DNA of 64,000 nucleotides from Sediminicoccus rosea. GTDB taxonomy: Bacteria > Pseudomonadota > Alphaproteobacteria > Acetobacterales > Acetobacteraceae. The notes beneath the pieces were generated by a model. That model was given only the letters and a program-made list of their open reading frames with translations. It searched no databases and was not told the origin of the DNA. The stretch covers positions 372,001-436,000 of the forward strand of contig NZ_CP137852.1 of assembly GCF_033547095.1 (NCBI RefSeq). The letters are read 5' to 3'. Shown here in pieces: positions 28,142 through 38,228 of this stretch. Within the stretch, counting starts at the first letter, position 1. Every line of letters starts with the position of its first letter. Position numbers and translations under genes: made by a program.

Positions 28142-29899
28142 CTACTCGCTGCTTCCGGTCAGCTGCGTCTTCACCAGCTCGGCGAAGCGACCGCCCTCCG
28201 CCAGCAGCGCCTGGAAGCTCCCGCGCTCGACGATGCGGCCCTGGTCGAAGACCAGGATCTCATCCGCGTCGCGCACGGTGGAGAGCCGGTGGGCGATGAT
28301 GAATGTCGTGCGCCCGGCCATCAGCGCGCGCAGCGCCTTGGCCACCTTTGCCTCCGTCGCGGCATCCAGCGCGCTGGTCGCCTCGTCCAGGATCAGGACC
28401 GGCGGGTCCTTCAGGAGCGCGCGGGCGATGGCCAGGCGCTGCCGCTGCCCGCCCGAGAGCGAGGCGCCGCGTTCGCCCACCATCGTGTCGTAGCCATGCG
28501 GCTGTCGCATGATGAAGTCATGCGCCTCGGCCATGCGGCAGGCGCGCTCGATCTCCTCCTGCGTGGCATCGGCGCGGCCCACCAGCAGGTTGTCGCGGAT
28601 GCTGCGGTTGAACAGCATGCTCTCCTGGAACACCACGCCGATGTTCCGGCGCAGGCTCTCCAGGCTGATGTCGCGCAGGTCCACGCCATCCAGCGTGATG
28701 CGGCCATCCGTCGGGTCCCAGAGCCGCTGCAGCAGTTGCATCGAGGTCGTCTTGCCCGCGCCCGTGGTGCCCACCAGCGCGATGGTCTGCCCGGGCTGCG
28801 AGGCGAGGTCGATGCCGTTCAGGATGCGCCCGCTGTTGGGGTAGGAGAAACCCACGCCCTCGAAGCGCACATGGCCCGCGGCGCGGCCCATCTCGGTCGC
28901 GTTCGGCCTTTCCGGCACGGTGCTGACCGCGTCCAGCACCTCGAAGAACTGCTTGAGCGCCGGCGCCTGGAACAACATGTGCGAGACGAAGCCCACAGCA
29001 CCCTCGAGCCGCGCCACCAGCAGCGTCGCGAAGCCCATGAAGCTCACGATGTCGCCCACGCTCGCCTGGCCGCGCAGATGCAGGAGCGTGCCCAGCATGA
29101 AGATGAGGATGACGGTGATGGTGCTGGCCGCGCGGGAGAGCACGTTCACCAGCGCCCACCAGTTCAGCACCGGGAACTGGTGGTCCAGCACCTGGCGCAT
29201 GATGTCGCCGAACATCTTCGCCTCGCTATTGAGGCGCGTGAAGGACTGCACGACGACGACGTTGGAGAGCGCATCCTGCGCCGAGCCCGCCAGCTCGGTG
29301 TGGAACTGCTCCACGCGCATCTGCGCCGTCTGCGTCTTGCGGATGACGAGCGTGGTGAGGATGGTGAAGATGACGACGAGGCCGATCAGCAGCAGCCCCA
29401 GGCGCCAGTTCAGGAACATGGTCAGCGGCAGCAGCACCAGCGCGCCGATGAAGGTGATCAGGTGCTCGCGGAAGAAGGCGAGCCAGAGGCCGAAGAGGTT
29501 GTCGCACCCCATCAGCATCACCTTCATCAGCCGGCCGGACTGCACGTCGCCATGGAATTCCAGCGGCAGCGCCAGCACATGCTGGAAGTATTTCGACATC
29601 ATGGTCAGGCGGTTGCGATGCGCCATCCGGTCCGCGAGCAGCGAGACGGCGACGTTGCAGCCGATCGCGGACAAGCCCACGGCCGCCCAGATGCCGAGCA
29701 GCACGAAGGCCTCGGCCCAGACATTGCTCTCCTCCATCCGGTCGGAGCGGGCGAGCAGGTCGATCACCCGGCCGAACAGCACGGGTTCCAGGAATTGCAG
29801 GCCGGCCAGCGCGATGGCGGCGGCCGTCAGCCCGAAGGCGATCTGCCGGTCCGGCTTCAGCAGGGCCAGGACGCGGATGTAGATGCGGACGAAGTCCAT
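28142..29899 (-). CDS. NdvA/ChvA-like glucan ABC exporter (fused permease-ATPase)
   Basis: A 585-residue half-transporter in the inner membrane, working as a homodimer. The N-terminal 320 residues carry six membrane helices; the ATPase domain has Walker A (LVGTTGAGKTTS), signature LSGGQRQRLA and Walker B (PVLILDEATSALD). Segments such as CDNLFGLWLAFFREHL, FPVLNWWALVNVLSRAAST and IVSFMGFATLLVARL closely resemble the cyclic beta-1,2-glucan exporter NdvA/ChvA. No cyclic glucan synthase gene is in the window, so the substrate is inferred. The start matches NdvA N-termini; a long open extension upstream is antisense to the next Bug gene and was rejected. Confidence 0.87.
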   Translation of the reverse strand: MDFVRIYIRVLALLKPDRQIAFGLTAAAIALAGLQFLEPVLFGRVIDLLARSDRMEESNVWAEAFVLLGIWAAVGLSAIGCNVAVSLLADRMAHRNRLTMMSKYFQHVLALPLEFHGDVQSGRLMKVMLMGCDNLFGLWLAFFREHLITFIGALVLLPLTMFLNWRLGLLLIGLVVIFTILTTLVIRKTQTAQMRVEQFHTELAGSAQDALSNVVVVQSFTRLNSEAKMFGDIMRQVLDHQFPVLNWWALVNVLSRAASTITVILIFMLGTLLHLRGQASVGDIVSFMGFATLLVARLEGAVGFVSHMLFQAPALKQFFEVLDAVSTVPERPNATEMGRAAGHVRFEGVGFSYPNSGRILNGIDLASQPGQTIALVGTTGAGKTTSMQLLQRLWDPTDGRITLDGVDLRDISLESLRRNIGVVFQESMLFNRSIRDNLLVGRADATQEEIERACRMAEAHDFIMRQPHGYDTMVGERGASLSGGQRQRLAIARALLKDPPVLILDEATSALDAATEAKVAKALRALMAGRTTFIIAHRLSTVRDADEILVFDQGRIVERGSFQALLAEGGRFAELVKTQLTGSSE

Positions 29900-30046
29900 C
29901 GGCTTGTGATCCTGAGGGCTTGCAGGGAACGCCTGTAGCAACCGCACGGATGCGCGCAAGAGCATGAGTTGCGCAGGCCGCCCCTTGAAGCATGACGGCC
30001 ACTGGGCCAGACTCATGAACAAAGTGAAAGACAGGGAGTTCGTCCA

Positions 30047-31057
30047 ATGCGCGTGAATCGCCGCGGCCTCTTGGCCGCCAGCCTCGCCATGCCGGCCCTG
30101 GCGGGCACCGCCCACGCCCAGGGCGCCCCGGCCCCCTGGGCGCCGACGCGGCCGATCCGCCTCATCGTCGGCTTCACGCCGGCCGGCACCACCGACATCG
30201 CCGCCCGCATCCTGGCCGAGCCGCTGTCGCAGCGCCTCGGCCAGCAGGTCGTCATCGAGAACCGGCCGGGCGCTGGCGGCAATGTCGGCGCGGATGTGGT
30301 GGCGAAGGCCGACCCGGACGGCCACACCATCCTGATGCAGACGGTCAGCGCCGGGGCCATCAACTACCAGCTCTATGGCGCGCGCATGCCCTACAAGCCG
30401 GAGGATTTCGCCGGCATCAGCCTGGTGGTGCGCGTCCCCAACGCGATCTTCGTGAATCCCAATGTGCGCGCGAACACCCTGGCCGAGCTGGTGGCGCTGG
30501 CCCGCGCCAATCCGGGCCGCATGAACATCGGCAGCAGCGGCGTCGGCACCTCGCTCCACATGACGGGCGAATTGCTGAAGCTCGCCGCCGGCATTGACCT
30601 CACGCACGTCCCCTTCCGCGGCGCGGGTCCGATGATGCAGGAGATCATCGCCGGCCGCATCGAGGTGGGCGTGGACAACCTGCCCTCCGTCATCGGCCAT
30701 CTGCGCGAGGGGCGGCTGCGTCCGCTCGCCGTCACCACCGCCACGCGCAGCCCCTCGCTCCCCAATGTGCCGACGACGGCCGAAGCGGGCTTCCCGGCGG
30801 TGGAGGCGACGGCCTGGTTCGGCCTGGCTGGCCCCGCCCGCATGCCGCGCGCCGCCATCGCCCGCATCAACACCGAGGTGGAGGCCATCCTGGCCGACCC
30901 CGCCATCTGGCGCCGCTTCGACGACCTGGGCGGCATGCGGGCGGATCTCGTCGCGGGCGGCGGCAGCACGCCCGAGACCTTCGACGCCTTCATGCGCGCG
31001 GAAGTTGCCAAGTGGAGCGACGCGGTGCGCCGGTCCGGCGCGACGGTGGAGGGGTGA
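30047..31057 (+). CDS. Bug/TctC-family solute receptor 3
   Basis: A 336-residue periplasmic receptor. Signal peptide MRVNRRGLLAASLAMPALAG ends near AHA-QG; mature motifs are RPIRLIVGFTPAGTTDIAAR and ENRPGAGGNVGADVVAKADP. GGGAG sits about 8 nt before the ATG. It is the first of three paralogues in a row; the second gene starts inside its stop codon region. The 147 bp upstream, shared with the divergent glucan exporter, should hold the promoters of both. Confidence 0.93.
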   Translation: MRVNRRGLLAASLAMPALAGTAHAQGAPAPWAPTRPIRLIVGFTPAGTTDIAARILAEPLSQRLGQQVVIENRPGAGGNVGADVVAKADPDGHTILMQTVSAGAINYQLYGARMPYKPEDFAGISLVVRVPNAIFVNPNVRANTLAELVALARANPGRMNIGSSGVGTSLHMTGELLKLAAGIDLTHVPFRGAGPMMQEIIAGRIEVGVDNLPSVIGHLREGRLRPLAVTTATRSPSLPNVPTTAEAGFPAVEATAWFGLAGPARMPRAAIARINTEVEAILADPAIWRRFDDLGGMRADLVAGGGSTPETFDAFMRAEVAKWSDAVRRSGATVEG

Positions 31058-32040
31058 GCCGCCTTCCCCGCCGCGCGGTCCTCGCCGCGCCGCTCTTCGC
31101 CCCGGGCCTCGCCAGCGCACAGGCCTGGGCGCCGACGCGACCGCTGCGCCTCGTCATCCCCTTCCCGCCGGGCGGCACGACCGACCTGATCGGCCGCATG
31201 GTGGCCGAGCGGCTTTCGCCCCGGCTCGGCCAGCCGGTGATCGTCGAGAACCGGCCGGGCGCCGGTGGCAACATCGCGGGCGAATTCGTGGTCCGCGCCG
31301 AGCCGGACGGGCAGACGCTGTTCTTCACCTCGATCGGCACCGGGGCGATCAACTACGCCGTCTATGGCGCGCGCATGCCCTGGCGGCCGGAGGAGATGGC
31401 GGCGGTCGGCCTCGTCACCCGCATGCCGAACGTGCTGATGGTCGCCAACCGCCTGCCCGTCCGCACCATGGCGCAGTTCCTCGACTTCGCACGCGGCCGC
31501 CAGGGTGAGATCACCTACGGCACCGCCGGCATCGGCAGCAGCCCGCATGTCTGCATGGAGCTGCTCGGCCAGCTCACCGGCATCCGCTTCGTGCATGTGC
31601 CCTTCCGCGGCTCGGGCCCCATGCTGACGGAGCTGATGGCCGAGCGGGTGGATTGCGGGATGGACAACATCCCCTCCGCCCTGCCCTTCATCCGCGACAA
31701 CCGGCTGCGCGCGCTGGGCATGAGCGGCGCCGCCCGCAGCCCGGTGGTGCCGGACGTGCCGGTGATCGCCGAGACCGTTCCGGGCTTTGAGGCGACGGCC
31801 TGGTTCGGCGTGCAGACGGGTGCCCGTGTGCCGCGCCCGGTGATCGAGCGGCTGGGGGCGGAGGTGGACGAGATCGCCCGCGATCCGGCCTTCCGCGCGC
31901 GGCTGGCCGAATTCGGCGCGGAGGGGCCGGGGCTGACGCCCCAGGGCGGCACGACGCCCGCCGCCTTCGAGGCCTTCATCGCGGCCGAGATCCGCAAATG
32001 GGGCGAGGTGGTGCAGAAGGCGCAGGTGCGGGTCGAGTGA
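31054..32040 (+). CDS. Bug/TctC-family solute receptor 4
   Basis: A 328-residue receptor and close paralogue of the preceding gene (shared blocks WAPTRP, ENRPGAGGN, INY-x-YGARMP, HVPFRG). I start it at the GTG that overlaps the previous stop as GTGA, which yields an N-terminus of signal-peptide type (MSRLPRRAVLAAPLFAPGLA). A GTG at 31012 would give a longer leader without signal character. The overlap implies the two receptors are co-translated. No transporter membrane genes are adjacent. Confidence 0.9.
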   Translation: MSRLPRRAVLAAPLFAPGLASAQAWAPTRPLRLVIPFPPGGTTDLIGRMVAERLSPRLGQPVIVENRPGAGGNIAGEFVVRAEPDGQTLFFTSIGTGAINYAVYGARMPWRPEEMAAVGLVTRMPNVLMVANRLPVRTMAQFLDFARGRQGEITYGTAGIGSSPHVCMELLGQLTGIRFVHVPFRGSGPMLTELMAERVDCGMDNIPSALPFIRDNRLRALGMSGAARSPVVPDVPVIAETVPGFEATAWFGVQTGARVPRPVIERLGAEVDEIARDPAFRARLAEFGAEGPGLTPQGGTTPAAFEAFIAAEIRKWGEVVQKAQVRVE

Positions 32041-32104
32041 CCCGCGCCCGGCCGGCCGCGAGGCTGGTTCACGCCTGTGGTGATGCCACCAGAGGCGATC
32101 CGGC

Positions 32105-32617
32105 TCAGAGCATCTCGATCAGCAGCCCATCCGCGCCCACCTGAGCGGCGAGGCCGGTGCGGGTCGGGGTGAGGTTGAGCCGCACGCCCGCGGTGTTCTG
32201 CAGCCAGAGACCGCCGCGCATCTGGGCGCCCGGCGCCACCAGCCCGGCGCGCGCCTGGCCGTAGAGGCCGGGGAACTGGTCAATGCTGGTCATGTTGTAG
32301 ACACGGCCGATCGCGCGGATGCGTGCCATGCCGACCCCGCCCGCGCCCAGCCCGCGCACGCGGAAGCGATGCGTGCGGCCCTGGTAGAGCACCGAGCCGG
32401 AGCCCCAGGCCACCTGGCCGATGAAGCCCACCTGCCAGTTGTTCATCTCGACGCGGGCGACGGCATTGCCGAGCGGCGCCTCTGCCGGGGGGCTGGGCGG
32501 CGGCGGTGCGGGTGTGGCGGCCACCGGCGCGGGCGGCGTCTCGGTGGCGCAGGCGGCGAGGCCCAGCGCCGGCAGGGCGGCAAGCCAGAGGCGGCGGTTC
32601 AGGACGGCATCGGACAT
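32105..32617 (-). CDS. Putative lipoprotein, possibly EipA/DUF1134-like
   Basis: A 170-residue exported protein. After MSDAVLNRRLWLAALPALGL comes a lipobox-like AACA, then a 25-residue proline/alanine linker and a compact beta-rich domain (about 55-170: GFIGQVAWGSGSVLYQGR, RVRGLGAGGVGMA, GVRLNLTPTRTGLA). That pattern recalls the DUF1134/EipA envelope-integrity proteins of alphaproteobacteria, but the resemblance is from memory and weak. It sits on the minus strand between Bug receptors 4 and 5, interrupting an otherwise forward cluster. Confidence 0.7.
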   Translation of the reverse strand: MSDAVLNRRLWLAALPALGLAACATETPPAPVAATPAPPPPSPPAEAPLGNAVARVEMNNWQVGFIGQVAWGSGSVLYQGRTHRFRVRGLGAGGVGMARIRAIGRVYNMTSIDQFPGLYGQARAGLVAPGAQMRGGLWLQNTAGVRLNLTPTRTGLAAQVGADGLLIEML

Positions 32618-32742
32618 GGCGGCGGTTCTCTCCCTGGCGGTGGATCAGCTTGCGCCCGCGGCGTCGTCGGGGCCAGCCGGGGCTGCTGGTCCGGGCGGGG
32701 GAATCTCTGTATCCAGCGTCCCAGAAATCACGGAGATTCGCC

Positions 32743-33720
32743 ATGCTGAACCGCCGCGCGGCCTTGGCCCTGCCTGCCCTGCTGCCTGCTTCCGCCCTCG
32801 CGCAATCGGGGCCCTCCACCTGGGCGCCGAGCCGCCCCGGCCGCATCATCGTGCCCTTCACCGCGGGCGGCGCGACCGACGTCACGGCGCGCATCATCGC
32901 CGAACGCCTCTCGACCGTGCTCGGGCAGAATTATGTGGTGGACAACCGCCCGGGCGCCGGCGGCAATGTGGGCGCCGAGCTGGTGGCGAAGGCCGATCCC
33001 GATGGCCACACGCTGCTGATGTGCACGATCGGCACGGCCAGCATCAACCAGTTCCTCTACCCCCGCCTGCCCTTCGACCCGCAGCGCGACTTCGCCTCGG
33101 TCGCGCTGGTCAACCAGGTGACGAATGCGGTGGTGGTGCATCCGAGCGTGCAGGCCAACAGCTTCCAGGAGCTGCTGGCCCTGGCCCGCCGCCAGCCCGG
33201 GCGGCTCAACTATGCCACGCCGGGCAATGGCACCTCGGGCCATATGTCGGGCGAATACCTGAAATTCCGCACGCAGGTGGACATCAACCACGTGCCCTAT
33301 CGCGGCACGGGCGCCCTGATTCCCGACCTGCTGGGCGGCCGCGTCGAGATCGCGGTGGACAACCTGCCGGCCTATATCCCGCACATCCGCGAGGGCCGGC
33401 TGCGCATCCTGGCGGTGACGAGCCGCGAGCGCTGGTTCGCCGTGCCAGATGCGCCGACCGTGCAGGAATCCGGCGTGCCGAGCTTTGAGGCGGTGGCCTG
33501 GTTCGGCATGCAGGCGCCGGCGCGCACGCCCCGCCCCGCGCTGGACCGCCTGACCGCCGCCGTCCTGGAGATCTGCGCCGAGCCCGCGACCATCGCGCGC
33601 TTCCGTGAGCTGGGGGCGACGGCCTCGCCGCTGGGCGGCGCCGATTTCGACCGCTTCATCGCCGCCGAGAATGACAAGTGGCGCGAGGTGGTGCGGGTCG
33701 CCAACATCAAGCTCGAATAG
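32743..33720 (+). CDS. Bug/TctC-family solute receptor 5
   Basis: A 325-residue receptor with signal peptide MLNRRAALALPALLPASALA and core WAPSRPGRIIVPFTAGGATD and DNRPGAGGNVGAELVAKADP. The ATG has GGAG about 8 nt upstream; an open extension that overlaps the minus-strand lipoprotein was rejected. It resembles receptors 3 and 4, suggesting local duplication. The following VOC gene is 15 bp away on the same strand. Confidence 0.92.
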   Translation: MLNRRAALALPALLPASALAQSGPSTWAPSRPGRIIVPFTAGGATDVTARIIAERLSTVLGQNYVVDNRPGAGGNVGAELVAKADPDGHTLLMCTIGTASINQFLYPRLPFDPQRDFASVALVNQVTNAVVVHPSVQANSFQELLALARRQPGRLNYATPGNGTSGHMSGEYLKFRTQVDINHVPYRGTGALIPDLLGGRVEIAVDNLPAYIPHIREGRLRILAVTSRERWFAVPDAPTVQESGVPSFEAVAWFGMQAPARTPRPALDRLTAAVLEICAEPATIARFRELGATASPLGGADFDRFIAAENDKWREVVRVANIKLE

Positions 33721-33735
33721 CGCGAGGGGGATCCC

Positions 33736-34188
33736 ATGGCCGCCGAGCATTCCGCGGGCGCGTGGAGCCCGTATCTCGTCGTGGCGGATGCCGCGGCGGC
33801 CATCGCCTTCTACGCGGCGGCCTTTGGGGCGGAGGAGGTGTTCCGCCTCGCTGACCGCAAGTGCGGACGGATCGCCCATGCCGAGATGCGGGTGCATGGC
33901 GCGCTGCTGATGCTGGCCGATTCCTTCCCGGAATACGGCACCCGCACGCCCGCCGACCTCGGCGGCACGCCGGTGCGGCTCCTGCTGACCGTGCCTGACG
34001 TGGATGCGGTGGCCGCCCGGGCCGAAGCCGCCGGTGCCACCATCACGCGCCCGCCCACCGACGAGTTCTACGGCGCGCGCTCCGCCAACCTGACGGACCC
34101 GTTCGGGCATTGGTGGACGCTGACGCGCATGGTCGAGACGGTGACGCCCGAGGAGATGCAGCGGCGCTGGGATGCGATCAGCGGGTGA
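33736..34188 (+). CDS. VOC-family (glyoxalase/PhnB-like) protein
   Basis: A 150-residue protein with the paired beta-alpha-beta-beta-beta fold of the vicinal oxygen chelate superfamily: SPYLVVADAAAAIAFYAAAF at the start, CGRIAHAEMRVHGALLMLAD in the middle and ANLTDPFGHWWTLTR at the end. This is the PhnB-like subgroup, whose metal binding and reaction vary. It is the last gene of the Bug 5 unit and may modify the imported compound (inference). Confidence 0.85.
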   Translation: MAAEHSAGAWSPYLVVADAAAAIAFYAAAFGAEEVFRLADRKCGRIAHAEMRVHGALLMLADSFPEYGTRTPADLGGTPVRLLLTVPDVDAVAARAEAAGATITRPPTDEFYGARSANLTDPFGHWWTLTRMVETVTPEEMQRRWDAISG

Positions 34189-34242
34189 GCGCCGGGGTCA
34201 TGCGGTTGTTGACCCGTGACCAAGCCGGGCGCACCGCCTGAG

Positions 34243-34328
34243 AGAGCCGTGCCGAACAGGCCCGGCGCAACGCGTCAGCCTTGCGAAGCCAAGGCCGCGG
34301 AGGCGGCCGCCCGGCGTCTGAGGGCGCC
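34243..34328 (+). repeat. Dispersed multi-hairpin repeat, copy 2
   Basis: It matches copy 1 in the opposite genomic orientation. Stems are at 34247-34265 (one mismatch), about 34266-34285 (one mismatch, different sequence from copy 1) and 34293-34308 (GGCCGC/GCGGCC), followed by CCCGGCGTCTGAGGGC. The single-stranded blocks GAAGCCAA and CCCGGCGTCTGAGGGC are identical to copy 1. It lies between the VOC gene and the trxA terminator. Confidence 0.85.
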
Positions 34329-34367
34329 AAAAAACTTCCAGGCTGGCCTATCAGGCCAGCTTGGAAG
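34329..34367 (-). terminator. Rho-independent terminator of trxA
   Basis: On the minus strand a stem of up to 14 bp (arms at 34354-34367 and 34335-34348, one mismatch) with the 5-nt loop TGATA is followed directly by six Ts. The 5' arm is the last codons of trxA, and the TGA stop codon lies in the loop, so terminator and coding end are merged. Confidence 0.9.
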
Positions 34368-34680
34368 CGATCCAATCCTTCATCTGGCCCTTGGGCATGG
34401 CGCCGACCTTGGTGTCCACCGGCTTGCCGTCCTGGAACAGGATCATCGTCGGGATGCCGCGCACGGAATAGGTGTTGGGCGTCATCGGGTTGTCGTCGAT
34501 GTTCACCTTGGCGACGGTGAGCTTGCCTTTGTACTCGGTGGCGATCTCGTCGAGGATCGGGGCCACCATGCGGCAGGGGCCGCACCACTCGGCCCAGAAG
34601 TCGACCAGCACGGCGCCCTTGGCCTCCAGCACGTCGGTCTTGAAGGTCTCGTCGGTCACGGCCTTGGTCACGTCGCTCAC
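34351..34680 (-). CDS. trxA: Thioredoxin
   Basis: A 109-residue cytoplasmic dithiol reductant with the active site [13 protein letters not shown] and the cis-proline loop RGIPTMILF. It starts at GTG, with GAGGAGG 5 nt upstream; an ATG far upstream (34836) is spurious because it lies within the addA 3' end. It is the last gene of tsaE-amgK-murU-addB-addA-trxA, 53 bp after addA. Its own strong ribosome site suggests high translation, as expected. Confidence 0.96.
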   Translation of the reverse strand: MSDVTKAVTDETFKTDVLEAKGAVLVDFWAEWCGPCRMVAPILDEIATEYKGKLTVAKVNIDDNPMTPNTYSVRGIPTMILFQDGKPVDTKVGAMPKGQMKDWIASKLA

Positions 34681-34733
34681 AGGGGCCTCCTCGGGTTCAA
34701 CTGTCGTTAAGGTTGTATCGTCGGCGTTCCAGG

Positions 34734-37700
34734 TCAAGCGCCACCCTGGATACCCCCTGGGGCAGGCGCATGCGCGTCCAGCAGGGCGTCGGGCAGCGGC
34801 ATCACATGGGCGCCATAGGTCCAGACCAGGCTGCAATCCACCGGACGGCCCGGAAAGGCAAGCCGCAGCACGGCGCGATAGGCGGCCATCTGGCGCAGAT
34901 AGGCGGGCGGAGCGGCTTCGGCGAGCTTCGGCGGCGGGCGGTTGCTCTTGAAGTCGAGCAGGGTGATGCGCCCGGACGTGATCAGCAGCCGGTCCACCTG
35001 GCCCATGATCAGGCGCTCCCCCACGCGGCCGGCCAGCGGCGCTTCGGCCAGGCTACCGGGCCCGAAGGCGGCGGCGATGGCGGGGTGGGCCATCACCCCC
35101 AGCGCCTCGTCCAGGATCTCGGCCTGTTGCGCGGCGTCCAGGCCATGGCCGGGGCGGGCCAGGAAGGCGCGGCCGGCCGATTCGCGCTCGGCCTCCGGCA
35201 ATTCGGGCAGGGATTGCAGCAGGGCATGGATCAGGTTGCCACGCCGGAAGCGCCGGCCCAGCGGATCGCCCGGGGCATGCGGGGCGGCGGCCGGCACCTC
35301 CGCCTCCTGGTCCTCCATGTGGGAGGGGGTGGCGATGCCGGGCGCGGCGATGGCGGTGGCGGGGGTGCGGGCCCAGGCGGGCAGCGCCTCGGCGGTGGCC
35401 TCCGCCGTGCGGCGCGGCTCGGGGCGGCGCGGGTCGGTCTGCGGCGATGCGAGGCCGAGCAGCGGGCCGGGCGCGAAGCCATCGGCATCGCCGCCCCATT
35501 CGCCGGGGTCGAAGTCGCGCTCCTCCACGCCGTCCAGCCGGGCGAAGCCGGCCTTGATCTTCTCGTACCAGCAGCCTTCCGCCGGGCCCTTGCTGCCGTG
35601 CCAGCCGCAGATGATCAGCCGGTCCTCGGCGCGGGTCAGCGCCACGTAGAGCAGGCGGTTCGCCTCCTCTGCCTCGCGCGCGGCCTGGCGCGCCTCGGCC
35701 TCGGCATAGGCGGGGGCGTTGAAGCCGGTGCGGCGCGGCGCCCAGAGGGGCAGTTCCTCCTCCGTCCAGCGCAGGCCGGATTTCTGCGGCGGTGCCGCGG
35801 CGGTGTCGGGCAGGATGACGATGGGCGCCTCCAGCCCCTTCGCGCCATGCACGGTCATCACGCGCACCATGTCGGCGCCCGCATCGGCCTCGCGCTTCAC
35901 GGTGGCGCTGGAGCGGCGGAGCCAGTGCAGGAAGCCCTGGAGTGAGGCCGGATTGGCGCGCTCATGCGCCATGGCGGCGGTGAGCAATTCGTCCAGCGGG
36001 TCGGCCGCATCGGGGCCGAGGCGCGCCAGCAGCCGGGCGCGGCCGCCGCGCTCGCCCAGGATCTCCGCGATCAGCGCATGGGCGGGCAGGTGGTCGGCGC
36101 GGGCGGTGAGCGCGGCAAAGAGGTCGGCGGCGCGACCGATGGGCGTCTCGGCGCCGCGCTCGGCCATCAGCCGGGCGTGCAGCGTGCCCGGGCGGTTCCA
36201 GGCGAGGGTGAAGAGATCCTCTTCCGAGAGGCCGAAGATGGGTGATCTCAGCGCGGCGGCGAGTTGCAATTCGTCCTGCGGCAGCAGGATGGCGTCCAGC
36301 GTCGCCAGCACGTCCTGCACCGCGATCTGCTCGACCAGCACCATGCGGTCCACGCCGCCCACCGGCACGCCGCGCTCTTTCAGCGCGCGGACCAGCAGGC
36401 CGACGAAGGCGTTGCGCCGGCGCACCAGCACCAGGATGTCGCGCGCGCGGATCGGCCGGCCCTGGGCCGGGTCCGCCTCGCAGCGGGAATCCAGCCGGCC
36501 ATGGGCGATCATGTGGGCGATGCGCGCCGCAAGCGTGGTGGCCAGCCGCGCATCGGCGCCGGTCTCGGCCATCGGTGCCTCGGGCACGTCCCAGGCGGGC
36601 GGGTCCTCCGCGCGGGCCTGGGATTGCAGCGGCCAGAGCTCGACCATCCCGGCCGCGCCCGCGCGGTCGGGCAGGTGGCGCAAGGTCTGGCCGGGGGCGA
36701 CGACGCCGTCCCGCGCCGGGCCCTCGGCAAAGACCGCATCCACCAGGGCCAGGATGGGCGGTGCCGAGCGGAAGGAGACCTCCAGCGGCACGGCGCGGAA
36801 TTCCTGGCCGGCGGCGGTGATGGCGGCGCGGAACTCGGCCTCGGCGCGCGGCAGCCCGGCGGCATCGGCGCCCTGGAAGCCGTAGATGGATTGCTTGATG
36901 TCGCCCACCGCGAAGACGGTGCGCGGCGCCTCGTTGGCGCGGGTGCCGCGCCCGGCGAAGAACTCGCCCGAGAGGGCGCGGGCGATGGCCCATTGCTCCG
37001 GATTGCTGTCCTGCGCCTCGTCCAGGAGGATGTGGTCCAGGCCGCCATCCAGCTTGAACAGCACCCAGGCGGCGCCGGGGTCGTCCAGCAGCTTCCGCGC
37101 GGCCTGGATCAGGTCGTCATAGTCGAGGCGCCCCATGCGCTGCTTGGCGGCGGCGAAGCGGCGCAGCACGGGGATGCCGAGCACCAGCGCGGCCTCGGTG
37201 GAGCGCAGCAGGGCCAGCGCCTCGCATTGCGCCTCGATGCGCTGGATGCGCTCGCCCTCCGCGACCAGGACGGGCAGGGCGGCGGCCTGGCCCGTGGCGC
37301 CCAGGCCGCCCTTGGTCGCCAGGTTCCTGTCGGCCTTGACCTTGCCGTCCTTGGTCAGGAAGACGCCGCGCCAATCCTCCATGGCGGCGAGCCGCGCCTC
37401 GGCATCGGCCAGGGCGAGGAAGCGGCGCATGGTGGCGCCGCGCTCCTGGTCGCCGGCATTGCCGCTGCCCAGCAATTGCGCCGCGACGCGGGCGAGGCCG
37501 CCTTCATCGGCCGGCATCGCCGCCATGCGCCGCAGCGTGGCCTCATCCGCCTCCGGGTCGAGGCCGAGGCGATGGGCGATTTCCGCCACCAGCATGGGCA
37601 GGCCGCCCAGTGCCGCGAGGCCAGCCTGCAGCATGGGCTCGGCCCGGCGCAGCTCGCCCATCACCTGGCCGAGGCCGGCGGCGTTGCTGAGGGCCGCGAG

Positions 37701-38228
37701 GCGCTCCAGCGCGGGGCTCAGCGGCAGCTCCGCCTCGCGCGCGCCGGCGAGCTGCGCGTTTGCGTCCAGCTCCTCCAGCACGGCGAAGCCCGGCGGCAGG
37801 CCGGCTTCCAGCGCGAAGCCGCGCAGCAGGGATTGCGCGAAGCTGTGCAGGGTGGCGATCCGCATGCCGCCGGGCAGTTCCAGCACGGCGGCGAAGCCGG
37901 CGCGGGCGCGGGCGATCTCCTCGGCGGTGGGCGGGCGTTGCAGCAGCGCGTGCAGCTCGGCCTCCAGAGCGGGTGCGCCGGCCACGGCCCAGCGGCCCAG
38001 GCGGCCATGCAGGCGCGTCGCCATCTCGGCCGCCGCCGCCTTGGTGAAGGTGAGGCAGAGCAGCCGCTCGGGCCGCGCGCCGCCCAGCATCAGCCGCAGC
38101 AGGCGGTCGGTGAGGAGCTTCGTCTTGCCCGAGCCGGCCGAGGCGGTGACGAAGGCCGAGACGGCGGGATCGGAGGCTTCGGATTGCCGCGCCTCGGCGA
38201 TGGCGCGCGGGGTGGTCTTGCCGGTCAC
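34734..38228 (-). CDS. addA: AddA helicase-nuclease subunit
   Basis: A 1164-residue subunit of the AddAB complex, which resects double-strand breaks for RecA loading. It has UvrD-type helicase motifs: Walker [13 protein letters not shown] (residues 28-39), motif Ia [13 protein letters not shown], motif [12 protein letters not shown], motif [17 protein letters not shown], motif [20 protein letters not shown] and motif [16 protein letters not shown]. The C-terminal RecB-type nuclease motif is [13 protein letters not shown]. The GTG start overlaps the addB stop as GTGA and has GAGGAGG 4 nt upstream; an open extension beyond it lies inside addB. Confidence 0.95.
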   Translation of the reverse strand: MTGKTTPRAIAEARQSEASDPAVSAFVTASAGSGKTKLLTDRLLRLMLGGARPERLLCLTFTKAAAAEMATRLHGRLGRWAVAGAPALEAELHALLQRPPTAEEIARARAGFAAVLELPGGMRIATLHSFAQSLLRGFALEAGLPPGFAVLEELDANAQLAGAREAELPLSPALERLAALSNAAGLGQVMGELRRAEPMLQAGLAALGGLPMLVAEIAHRLGLDPEADEATLRRMAAMPADEGGLARVAAQLLGSGNAGDQERGATMRRFLALADAEARLAAMEDWRGVFLTKDGKVKADRNLATKGGLGATGQAAALPVLVAEGERIQRIEAQCEALALLRSTEAALVLGIPVLRRFAAAKQRMGRLDYDDLIQAARKLLDDPGAAWVLFKLDGGLDHILLDEAQDSNPEQWAIARALSGEFFAGRGTRANEAPRTVFAVGDIKQSIYGFQGADAAGLPRAEAEFRAAITAAGQEFRAVPLEVSFRSAPPILALVDAVFAEGPARDGVVAPGQTLRHLPDRAGAAGMVELWPLQSQARAEDPPAWDVPEAPMAETGADARLATTLAARIAHMIAHGRLDSRCEADPAQGRPIRARDILVLVRRRNAFVGLLVRALKERGVPVGGVDRMVLVEQIAVQDVLATLDAILLPQDELQLAAALRSPIFGLSEEDLFTLAWNRPGTLHARLMAERGAETPIGRAADLFAALTARADHLPAHALIAEILGERGGRARLLARLGPDAADPLDELLTAAMAHERANPASLQGFLHWLRRSSATVKREADAGADMVRVMTVHGAKGLEAPIVILPDTAAAPPQKSGLRWTEEELPLWAPRRTGFNAPAYAEAEARQAAREAEEANRLLYVALTRAEDRLIICGWHGSKGPAEGCWYEKIKAGFARLDGVEERDFDPGEWGGDADGFAPGPLLGLASPQTDPRRPEPRRTAEATAEALPAWARTPATAIAAPGIATPSHMEDQEAEVPAAAPHAPGDPLGRRFRRGNLIHALLQSLPELPEAERESAGRAFLARPGHGLDAAQQAEILDEALGVMAHPAIAAAFGPGSLAEAPLAGRVGERLIMGQVDRLLITSGRITLLDFKSNRPPPKLAEAAPPAYLRQMAAYRAVLRLAFPGRPVDCSLVWTYGAHVMPLPDALLDAHAPAPGGIQGGA

